Source of the DNA: Deltaproteobacteria bacterium
GTDB lineage: Bacteria; Myxococcota_A; Bradymonadia; UBA7976; VGTA01
Direction: 5' to 3'
Assembly: GCA_016874875.1 (NCBI GenBank)
Contig: VGTA01000320.1
Span: forward strand, 1-5,010
Length of the DNA stretch: 5,010 nucleotides
The notes under the pieces: generated by a model
What the model was told of the DNA's origin: nothing
Databases searched by the model: none
The model's input: only the letters and a program-made list of their open reading frames with translations
Position numbers and translations under genes: made by a program
Part shown: positions 1-5,010 of the stretch, piece by piece
Numbering within the stretch: position 1 is the first letter of the stretch
Layout: every line of letters starts with the position of its first letter

Positions 1-1
1 C

Positions 2-2281
2 GTGAGTGACACCCACGCGCTCTACGAGGACGCCGGCTACCACAACGAAGAGCGCGCGACCCGCCTCGAGACGCTCAAGCAGAGCATGCAGGACGACCAG
101 CTCAAGATCGCCACCATCGGCGAGTTCAGCCGCGGGAAGTCGTCACTGATCAACGCCCTCCTCGGCTACCAGATGCTCCCCACCGCCCAAGAGCAGACCA
201 CCGCCATCAACTGCTTCATCAGCGGCCTCAGCGAGCGCTACCCCAAGCCCTGCATCGAGATCGTCTATGTGAAGGGCCACAAAGAGGTGCTCGACTACAG
301 CTACGAGGCGCTAGAGAAGTGGAGCACAGAGCTCAACCGCGAGCACCGCGACGCGCGCCTCGATGTGGACCGCATCAACATCCACACTGACCACGCGCTC
401 TTCCAGCACCGCGTCACGCTCATCGACACCCCCGGCTTCCAGGGGATCCTTGAGCGCCACGAGCTGATCGCGCGGCAGGCGATGGATCAGGCTCACGTAG
501 CCCTCTGGGTCCAGAGCACCGAGCAGCTCGGGGGCAACAAGAGCGAGTGGGACTTTATGCGAGAGAGCGTCGCCAAGAACTATGGGCGCTTCATCACCGC
601 GGTCAATATGTGGGATTCAGTCCTTGAGCCCAACACGCATGATGTGCGCAGAGCGCAGATGTCTCAAGCGGAGTGGGAGCGCAATCGCCTTGATGTGGTG
701 CGCGAGAACTTCACCAAGCAGGCCGAGGGCGTGCTGAGCGCAAAAGACATCAGGCGCCTCACATCGGAGGAGAATCTCATAGGCGTAAGCGCGCACTGGG
801 CGCTCTCGGAGGACCCTGAGCGCCGCCGCCGCTCCAACATCGCGCGCCTCGCGCGGCGGATCGAGGAGCTCGTCTCGGAGGGCCAAGGCGACAAGCTCAT
901 CACCCCGCTCCGCAAGCTCCTCAATGAGCACCTCGCCCCCTACATCACCGCCCTCGCCGATGAGCGCGCGCAGCTCAGCTCCGACAAGAGCCTCGAGGAC
1001 CGCCAGCGGGAGCTCGAGACCCTGAAGACGCAGGCGGAGCGCCTCAAGCTCCGCCGAGACAGCGCGCTCAATGACTCTCGCGCCGAGCACATCCACTCGC
1101 AGCGAGAGGCCATCAGCGACCTTCAAGAGCTCGTCAACCCCGTCAAGGCGCTCAAGGACGAGCTCGACGCGCTCATCACGGAGGAGTACGTGCGCAAGAT
1201 CATCGAGCGCGACGCCCAGCACGGCGTCAAGGTGACCATCACGCTCGACGCTGAGCACCAAGCGCGCCTTGAGGAGCAGCTGCAGCGCACGCAGCAGGCT
1301 TGGCCGCGCATGAAAGACAAGGTCGAGGCGGCGCTCCGCGATCTCGCCAAGGAGTTCCTTAGCAGCATGGAGAGCGAGGCGCGCGCGATGAGCCGTGACC
1401 TCTCGGGGGTCTCCTTCTCGTTCCCCGAGCTGGACGTGAAGGTGGAGGCGGACGTGAGCGGCCTCATGAGCTACTACCAGCGCCTGGCGGAGGCGCAGGA
1501 GGCCATTGAGCTGCTGGAGGAGCAGACAGAGGAGCTCGGCAACAAGATCGCCCGCGACGACCTGGCGCGGAAGCGCCTTGAGGAGGAGCGCCGTGAGCAT
1601 CAACGCAAGATAGATGGCTACGAGAGCCGCAAGTCGGGGATGGGCCCGCCGCCGCCGATCGACTATCGTGAGGAGTCCTATGAGACCGGCGGCTGGCGCA
1701 GCAAGACGCGCTATCGCACCGTGGAGGACAACACAGCCCTCATGCGCTACGAGCAGCAGCAAGCGGAGCTCTCAGCTCTTCAGGCGAACGAGGCCGCGGC
1801 CCTGCAGAAGATCAAGGACAACTTCTGGGCCGCGACCCAGCAACACCTCAATGATGAGCAAGCGCGCGCGAAGCTCACCCAAGAGATAGCGCGCAAGAAG
1901 CGGCAGCTCGAGAAGATCGCCGAGGAGGTCAAGGGAGAGCTCCAGGACCGAGTCCGCCAATACCACAGCGCCCTGCGGAGGAGCACCGTCCGCCAGCTCG
2001 AGCAGCTCCAGCGGGTGATCGAGCAGACGGCCACCGAGGCGATCTCCATGACCTTCACCCGCCACCTCGAGCTGCTCACGCAGCAGGTGGAGCAGCACTA
2101 CATCACCCCCATCGAGGAGGCTGAGCGGCGCTGCGCGCATGTGCAGGAGGTGCTGGCGCAGGGCAGCGATGTGGCGGGGCGGCGCGTCGAGCTGCTCACG
2201 AGCCTCCAAGCGCGCGCCGAGGAGCTCAGCGCGCGCATCGTCTACCTGCGCGACGAGCGCATCCCGCTGGCCTTCGGCTGA
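2..2281 (+). CDS. Dynamin-like large GTPase (protein 1 of a tandem pair; 5' end may be incomplete)
   Basis: Probable GTP-hydrolysing, membrane-associated mechanoenzyme of the bacterial dynamin-like superfamily. Seen, numbering from the GTG at position 2: G1/P-loop GEFSRGKSS at residues 40-48; a G2 threonine in QTT at 66-67; G3 DTPG at 142-145; a G4-like NMWD at 202-205, lacking the usual lysine; and a plausible G5, GVSA, at 261-264. After about residue 300 the protein is helical and charged. Coiled-coil-like segments lie at roughly 325-375, 492-545 and 578-645. Between the last two sits a polar insert (546-577) with four prolines, a Gly-Gly turn and Tyr/Arg-rich strands, where a paddle would be expected. 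No signal peptide or clear membrane helix is visible, so it is probably cytoplasmic or peripheral. GTG at 2 is the first possible start in the window, but only 39 residues precede the P-loop, fewer than many relatives have, so the gene may begin upstream. It likely forms an operon with the next gene. Superfamily assignment is firm; biological role is unknown. Confidence 0.93.
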   Translation: MSDTHALYEDAGYHNEERATRLETLKQSMQDDQLKIATIGEFSRGKSSLINALLGYQMLPTAQEQTTAINCFISGLSERYPKPCIEIVYVKGHKEVLDYSYEALEKWSTELNREHRDARLDVDRINIHTDHALFQHRVTLIDTPGFQGILERHELIARQAMDQAHVALWVQSTEQLGGNKSEWDFMRESVAKNYGRFITAVNMWDSVLEPNTHDVRRAQMSQAEWERNRLDVVRENFTKQAEGVLSAKDIRRLTSEENLIGVSAHWALSEDPERRRRSNIARLARRIEELVSEGQGDKLITPLRKLLNEHLAPYITALADERAQLSSDKSLEDRQRELETLKTQAERLKLRRDSALNDSRAEHIHSQREAISDLQELVNPVKALKDELDALITEEYVRKIIERDAQHGVKVTITLDAEHQARLEEQLQRTQQAWPRMKDKVEAALRDLAKEFLSSMESEARAMSRDLSGVSFSFPELDVKVEADVSGLMSYYQRLAEAQEAIELLEEQTEELGNKIARDDLARKRLEEERREHQRKIDGYESRKSGMGPPPPIDYREESYETGGWRSKTRYRTVEDNTALMRYEQQQAELSALQANEAAALQKIKDNFWAATQQHLNDEQARAKLTQEIARKKRQLEKIAEEVKGELQDRVRQYHSALRRSTVRQLEQLQRVIEQTATEAISMTFTRHLELLTQQVEQHYITPIEEAERRCAHVQEVLAQGSDVAGRRVELLTSLQARAEELSARIVYLRDERIPLAFG

Positions 2282-2296
2282 GCGCTGAGTGAGCGC
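2282..2296 (+). other. Short hairpin immediately after the first gene's stop codon
   Basis: GCGCT and AGCGC form a perfect 5-bp stem around a 5-base loop (GAGTG). The hairpin starts on the base after TGA and ends one base before the Shine-Dalgarno region. It has no T-run, so it is not an intrinsic terminator. It could affect translation coupling or mRNA processing, or be a chance palindrome in GC-rich DNA. Confidence 0.3.
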
Positions 2297-2297
2297 A

Positions 2298-2304
2298 GAG
2301 AGGA
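2298..2304 (+). promoter_or_regulatory. Shine-Dalgarno sequence for the second dynamin-like gene
   Basis: GAGAGGA lies seven bases before the ATG at 2312, a good purine-rich ribosome binding site at normal spacing. It supports this ATG as the start. There is no other ATG, GTG or TTG in frame between the TGA of the first gene and this ATG. The presence of its own site suggests the second gene is translated independently rather than only by coupling. Confidence 0.75.
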
Positions 2305-2311
2305 TCACAAC

Positions 2312-4600
2312 ATGACGACATCCCACATCACGCCCGCAGGAGCGCAGCGCGTCCTCGCGGACCTCCGCGCCGCCCTCGGCGACGACCCTCTCGAGTCCGC
2401 CTCGCGCCTCATTGAGCCGCTCTTGGCCCCTCGCCCGCTGCGCGTCGCCCTCATCGGCTCCTACTCGGTGGGCAAGAGCAGCCTCCTCAACGCTCTCCTC
2501 GGCGCTCCTCTCTTGCCCACGGGTCAAGAGGAGGTGACCGCGGTGCCCGCCCTCATCACCGCGGGCGACGAGGAGTCCTGCGCGCTCCTCACCGAAGAGG
2601 GGGAGCGCGCGCTCTCGCGAGACGAGTTTAGGCGGCTCGCGGCGGGGGAGGAGGTGGACGCCGGCCTCCTGTCGCTCCGCTTCACCGCCGCCGCCCCCTG
2701 GCTGCGCGGCGTAGAGCTCTTTGACCTCCCCGGGCTCTCCGGGAACGACCCTGAGCGCGCCGAGGTGGCGCGCGCCGCGCTCAAGGAGGCGGACGCGGTG
2801 CTCTACCTCATCTACCCTAAGGGCCCTCAGCGCCAGGATGTGGAGATGATCAACCTCGCGCAGGCGGAAGGGCGGGCGCTGAAGGTGATGGTCACGCAGT
2901 GGGACCGCGCGGAGGAGGCGGCCGCCCGCGGCGAGCGCCTCCCCTCGCTTGAGCGCTGGGCTGAGCAGATGAACGAGCTCTTTCAGGGCTCCGCGCCCCC
3001 CGTCGCCCTGAGCGTCACCTCCACGGTCACGGGGGCGGGGCTCGTTGAGGTGCGCGCGTGGATCAGCGAGCTGAGCGCGCGGGCGGGTGAGGTGCGCGAG
3101 GAGCGGGCGCGCGCGGTCCTCCGCGCGGCCATAGAGCGCCTTGAGGCGGCGCGCCGCGCCGAGCGCGAGGCGCTCACGAGGGATGGCGCGCAGGAGACCA
3201 CCTCGCTCCTTGACGCGCTCACAGAGGCGCGCCGCGCCCTCACCGCGCAGGAGCGTGGGCTCGTCAGCGCGCAGCAGCAGGCGCGCCAGCGGCTCACGGA
3301 GGGCGCCGAGCGGATGAGGTCAGAGTCAATGACGCGCGCGCGCCGTGCCCTCGACGCACGCCGCGCAGCGTGGGCTGAGCGCGCGCCCGAGTCCGCCCAG
3401 GCGGCGTGGCGCGACCTCCTTAACGAGGCAGTCCTGGTGCGCCGTGAGGCGCTCGACTCCTTTCTCCGTGAGCTCCGGACGCTCCACGACGCCACCCTCG
3501 ACCCCTCTGCGCTCTTTGACGACTCGTCGATCCTCAGCATCCTCCCGCCGGCGCCCCCCGCGTTCGCTCATGAGGAGGGGCGCCAGATGGCGGAGCTCAG
3601 CCGACGCAAGCTCGAGGCTGAGCAACTCAGCCAGCTCATCTCTCAAGGAGCCGATGGGCCGAGCGAGGAGCTCCTCGCGCGGCTCGCGGAGGGCGACGGG
3701 CAGCTGAGCGACGAGATCCAGACGCTCCAGCAGCAGCTCTTGGAGCTCTCTCGTCAGCCAACGCAGATGCGCGAAGAAGAGGGAGAGCAGACGGGGCGCA
3801 TGCTCGGGCGCATGATCGGGGAGGTGGCGGATATCGCCTTGATGTTTGTGCAGCCCGCCACCGTGGCTACAAAAGTCGGCTCTATGGCGAGCAAGCTCGG
3901 CATGGGCGCCAAGACGATGACGCGGGTAAAGCAGGCCACCAAGGCGCTCGTGGCGGGGACCAAGGGCGTGCGGACGACGCACAAGGGGATTCAGGTGCTC
4001 GGCAAGCTGGGAGACGCGCTGTCGCTGCTCTCGCTCGGCCACTGGGGAGAGAAGATCGGCGGGATGTTTGACGCGCCCCCGCGCCTCGTGGTGGACAAGG
4101 AGGCGCAGCGCGCGCGTCGCCAAGAGCGAGAGCAGCTCACCGCGGCCCTCGGGCGCCTCACGGAGCAGCGCATCGCGCAGCAGCGCAAGCTCGACGAGGC
4201 GGGGGAGACGCCGGCGATACAGGCACAGAGGGCGCGAGACCTCCAGCGCCTCAATGACGAGATCGCGCGCCTTGAGCGCGAGGAGCGCGAGGGGCGCCTC
4301 GCCGAGGAGCGCGCCGCGCGCGAAGAGCACACCCGCGCCCTGCACCGCCGCCTTGACCTCTTGGTCAGTCAGAGTCTCTTGCGCCTCCAAGCAGAGCTCA
4401 ACGGCGCCGAGCGAGCCCTCTATGAGCGCTTCAAGGCCTACTGGGAGGTGGAGATGCAGACGTCGCTCAAGGAGCAGCGGGAGCGCCTTGAGCGCCTTGA
4501 CCGCGCGTCACGCGAGGCGCCGGAACGCCGCGCGGAGCTCGCAGCGCGCCTCGGGGTGGAGCTCGCCGCGCTCGCCGCGGCGCTCAAGGGACTCGCGTAG
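2312..4600 (+). CDS. Dynamin-like large GTPase with putative membrane paddle (protein 2 of a tandem pair)
   Basis: Second bacterial dynamin-like GTPase of 762 residues, about the length of its upstream partner. Seen: P-loop GSYSVGKSS at 49-57; G2 threonine T76 in EEVTA; G3 DLPG at 138-141, the form used by classical dynamins; a G4-like TQWD at 195-198 lacking the usual lysine; and a plausible G5 around SVTST (234-238). Residues 260-400 are long Ala/Arg/Glu helices, followed by a Pro-rich loop at 411-416. Coiled coils lie at about 424-485 and 593-675. Between them, residues 497-591 form a Gly/Ala/Met-rich, hydrophobic to amphipathic block (for example ADIALMFVQPATVATKVG), which I infer is the lipid-binding paddle at the stalk tip. 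The C-terminal helices (680-762) probably return to the neck. The start is ATG with a good ribosome binding site. It lies 30 bp downstream of protein 1, so co-transcription and a shared complex are likely. It could be a relative of Leo/Eleos-type or other paired dynamins; no specific name can be assigned from sequence alone. Confidence 0.95.
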   Translation: MTTSHITPAGAQRVLADLRAALGDDPLESASRLIEPLLAPRPLRVALIGSYSVGKSSLLNALLGAPLLPTGQEEVTAVPALITAGDEESCALLTEEGERALSRDEFRRLAAGEEVDAGLLSLRFTAAAPWLRGVELFDLPGLSGNDPERAEVARAALKEADAVLYLIYPKGPQRQDVEMINLAQAEGRALKVMVTQWDRAEEAAARGERLPSLERWAEQMNELFQGSAPPVALSVTSTVTGAGLVEVRAWISELSARAGEVREERARAVLRAAIERLEAARRAEREALTRDGAQETTSLLDALTEARRALTAQERGLVSAQQQARQRLTEGAERMRSESMTRARRALDARRAAWAERAPESAQAAWRDLLNEAVLVRREALDSFLRELRTLHDATLDPSALFDDSSILSILPPAPPAFAHEEGRQMAELSRRKLEAEQLSQLISQGADGPSEELLARLAEGDGQLSDEIQTLQQQLLELSRQPTQMREEEGEQTGRMLGRMIGEVADIALMFVQPATVATKVGSMASKLGMGAKTMTRVKQATKALVAGTKGVRTTHKGIQVLGKLGDALSLLSLGHWGEKIGGMFDAPPRLVVDKEAQRARRQEREQLTAALGRLTEQRIAQQRKLDEAGETPAIQAQRARDLQRLNDEIARLEREEREGRLAEERAAREEHTRALHRRLDLLVSQSLLRLQAELNGAERALYERFKAYWEVEMQTSLKEQRERLERLDRASREAPERRAELAARLGVELAALAAALKGLA

Positions 4601-4639
4601 GGGCGGTGCACGCTCGCCGCGGTGCTCAAGAGGCTTGTG
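4568..4639 (+). repeat. Imperfect direct repeat spanning the stop codon of the second dynamin-like gene
   Basis: Positions 4568-4597, the last ten sense codons (ALAAALKGLA), match positions 4610-4639, beyond the TAG, at 24 of 30 bases with an offset of 42 bp (14 codons). The downstream copy read in the same frame gives TLAAVLKRLV and then runs to a TGA at 4649-4651. All six differences are transitions. Five of them put T or A in the downstream copy, as expected if that copy is no longer under coding selection. Confidence 0.6.
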
Positions 4640-4652
4640 TTGAGGTGTTGAG
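4637..4652. repeat. Perfect 8-bp tandem duplication
   Basis: GTGTTGAG occurs twice back to back (4637-4644 and 4645-4652). It directly follows the decayed duplicate of the second gene's C-terminal codons. It is a small slippage-type repeat in noncoding DNA, with no function visible. Confidence 0.6.
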
Positions 4653-4660
4653 GAGGGAGC

Positions 4661-4705
4661 GTGAGAGGACTAATCGTGAGAGGGCTGGCCGTAAGAGGGC
4701 TGCGG
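4661..4705. repeat. Three tandem 15-bp repeats in the intergenic region
   Basis: The units are GTGAGAGGACTAATC (4661-4675), GTGAGAGGGCTGGCC (4676-4690) and GTAAGAGGGCTGCGG (4691-4705), with core GTRAGAGGRCT. The next 15 bases (4706-4720) may be a strongly degenerate fourth unit. The period is five codons, and a plus-strand reading from 4661 gives an RGL repeat. No ribosome binding site supports translation there, and the surrounding features make this intergenic. Confidence 0.65.
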
Positions 4706-4709
4706 GAGC

Positions 4710-4732
4710 GGGGGATGAGTGTGGAATCCCCC
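4710..4732. terminator. Possible shared hairpin between convergent genes (weak)
   Basis: GGGGGAT (4710-4716) pairs perfectly with ATCCCCC (4726-4732) around a 9-base loop. It lies between the ends of the plus-strand operon and the minus-strand gene, where a bidirectional terminator would be useful. No T-run follows on either strand, so it is not a classical intrinsic terminator. The short stem in G/C-run DNA could be coincidental. Confidence 0.25.
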
Positions 4733-4770
4733 CCCGCCCTCACCCCCGCCCCCCGCAGCCCTCCCCCCCC
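4728..4770 (-). other. Potential G-quadruplex at the 3' end of the minus-strand gene
   Basis: The plus strand has successive C-runs at 4728-4735 (8), 4737-4739 (3), 4743-4747 (5), 4749-4754 (6), 4759-4761 (3) and 4763-4770 (8), with short loops between them. The minus strand and its transcript therefore carry more than four G-tracts of at least three, which meets the standard sequence rule for quadruplex formation. The minus-strand TGA at 4742-4740 lies inside the block. A role in termination or mRNA 3'-end stability is inference. Confidence 0.45.
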
Positions 4771-5010
4771 GGCGCCGGGCCCACGCGCGCGTCCCCGTCA
4801 TCACAGTCCGGCGCCTCCCCCTCCGCGCAATACCCGTCCTCGTCCTGGTCCCCGCCGAGGCGGTCGCAGGCGAACGGGAGCTCTGGGGGGGGGGCGGGCT
4901 CCTCGCAGGCGCTGAGGGCGGCGCTGAGGGCAGCGTAGAGGGCAGCGCTGCGGGCGGCGCTGCGGGCGGCGCTGCGGGCGGCGCTACGGGCGGCGCGCGG
5001 GGGGGCGGGG
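4740..5010 (-). CDS. 3' part of a small putative lipoprotein with a MopE-like Asp/Cys motif (5' end outside window)
   Basis: This frame is open from the window edge to the TGA at 4742-4740; no start codon is in view. Seen, in order: a stretch of AARS/AALS four-residue repeats encoded by a 12-bp DNA repeat; then AALYAALSAALSAC, a plausible signal-peptide hydrophobic stretch ending in a lipobox (LSAC, Cys codon 4907-4905); then a 55-residue mature part. That part starts CEEPAPPPEL and contains DQDEDGYC, DCDDGD and a final P-x4-E-x-C. The spacing D-x-D-x-D-G-Y-C ... D-C-D-D-x-D ... E-x-C resembles the metal-binding repeat of MopE-like secreted proteins common in myxobacteria, here as a single copy that stops soon afterwards. 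If real, it would be exported, lipidated and possibly bind calcium or copper. A C10 run (minus strand, at 4894-4885) sits between lipobox and motif, so the upstream frame depends on its length. The gene is convergent with the GTPase operon and a functional link is not implied. Confidence 0.55.
   Translation of the reverse strand, partial: PAPPRAARSAARSAARSAARSAALYAALSAALSACEEPAPPPELPFACDRLGGDQDEDGYCAEGEAPDCDDGDARVGPAPGGEGCGGRG
4885..4894. repeat. Ten-G homopolymer inside the putative lipoprotein frame
   Basis: Ten consecutive G on the plus strand (C10 in the minus-strand gene) encode part of the Pro-rich stretch just after the lipobox cysteine. Tracts of this length are prone to replication slippage and to sequencing error. 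One base gained or lost would disconnect the lipobox frame from the Asp/Cys motif and could join the motif to a different open upstream frame. Confidence 0.8.
4909..4992. repeat. Seven tandem 12-bp repeats (consensus GCGCTGCGGGCG)
   Basis: The units start at 4909, 4921, 4933, 4945, 4957, 4969 and 4981. Units 4-6 are identical (GCGCTGCGGGCG); the others differ at one to four bases, and a G-rich degenerate eighth may follow to the window end. The period of 12 keeps any reading frame intact. On the minus strand the frame joined to the Asp/Cys motif reads AARS/AALS repeats, and a second open frame reads PAAP repeats. Copy-number changes here would lengthen or shorten the region before the lipobox. 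Confidence 0.8.

Noticed and set aside
617..1762. Long minus-strand open frame (381 codons) opposite protein 1
   Set aside because: Leu/Ala/Arg-rich composition with no recognisable domain. It lies antisense to a gene with clear GTPase motifs, as expected from G/C-biased third positions.
3326..4390. Long minus-strand open frame (354 codons) opposite protein 2
   Set aside because: Antisense shadow of the Ala/Arg/Glu-rich stalk; no motif or ribosome binding site was seen.
2..4600. Naming the genes leoA, leoBC, dynA or crfC
   Set aside because: The shared features are superfamily-wide GTPase motifs. Outside them I see no specific match, and protein 1 lacks an obvious paddle.
4068..4643. Plus-strand Arg/Ser-rich frame overlapping the end of protein 2
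   Set aside because: Out-of-frame reading of the coiled-coil region with an improbable Ser/Arg composition.
4601..4739. Classical intrinsic terminator, tRNA or CRISPR array after the operon
   Set aside because: There is no stem followed by a T-run and no cloverleaf. The short contiguous tandem repeats lack spacers.
4438..4743. Minus-strand Ser/Pro/Leu frame across the intergenic repeats
   Set aside because: Its PLT repeats are just the reverse reading of the 15-bp tandem repeats, and the rest is antisense to protein 2.
4606..4938. Two plus-strand frames downstream of the operon (from 4606 and from the GTG at 4661)
   Set aside because: Both are low-complexity Pro/Arg/Ser readings with no good ribosome binding site. 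The minus strand of the same DNA has a far more protein-like Asp/Cys motif.

Overview
The window is very G+C-rich, with codons ending almost always in G or C. It carries a compact bacterial gene layout. The base composition, the paired dynamin-like GTPases and a small Asp/Cys-rich putative lipoprotein suggest a Gram-negative bacterium of the myxobacterial/Bradymonadales type or another 'deltaproteobacterial' lineage. That placement is inference from style only; no taxonomic marker gene is present.

Layout: positions 2-2281 (+) encode a large dynamin-like GTPase (called protein 1 here) whose true start may lie left of the window. After a 30-bp gap with a good Shine-Dalgarno sequence, positions 2312-4600 (+) encode a second dynamin-like GTPase of almost the same size (protein 2). 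The two share a frame and are separated only by one TGA and ten sense codons. Positions 4601-4739 are a short intergenic stretch full of small tandem repeats and C-runs. From 5010 down to 4740 (-) runs the 3' end of a convergent reading frame. It shows a candidate lipobox followed by a short MopE-like Asp/Cys motif (DxDxDGYC...DCDDxD), and its upstream part is built of a 12-bp tandem repeat.

How they work together: the two GTPases are almost certainly co-transcribed. Their architectures are complementary. Protein 2 has a long Gly/Ala/Met-rich hydrophobic insertion at the tip of its coiled-coil stalk, resembling a membrane paddle. Protein 1 has a short polar Tyr/Arg/Gly insert at the equivalent place. 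This fits a hetero-oligomeric membrane-remodelling machine like other bacterial paired dynamins. Some such pairs (Eleos/Leo-type systems, and the fused DynA) are linked to phage resistance or membrane surveillance, but nothing here proves that role. The convergent putative lipoprotein need not be functionally linked to the pair.
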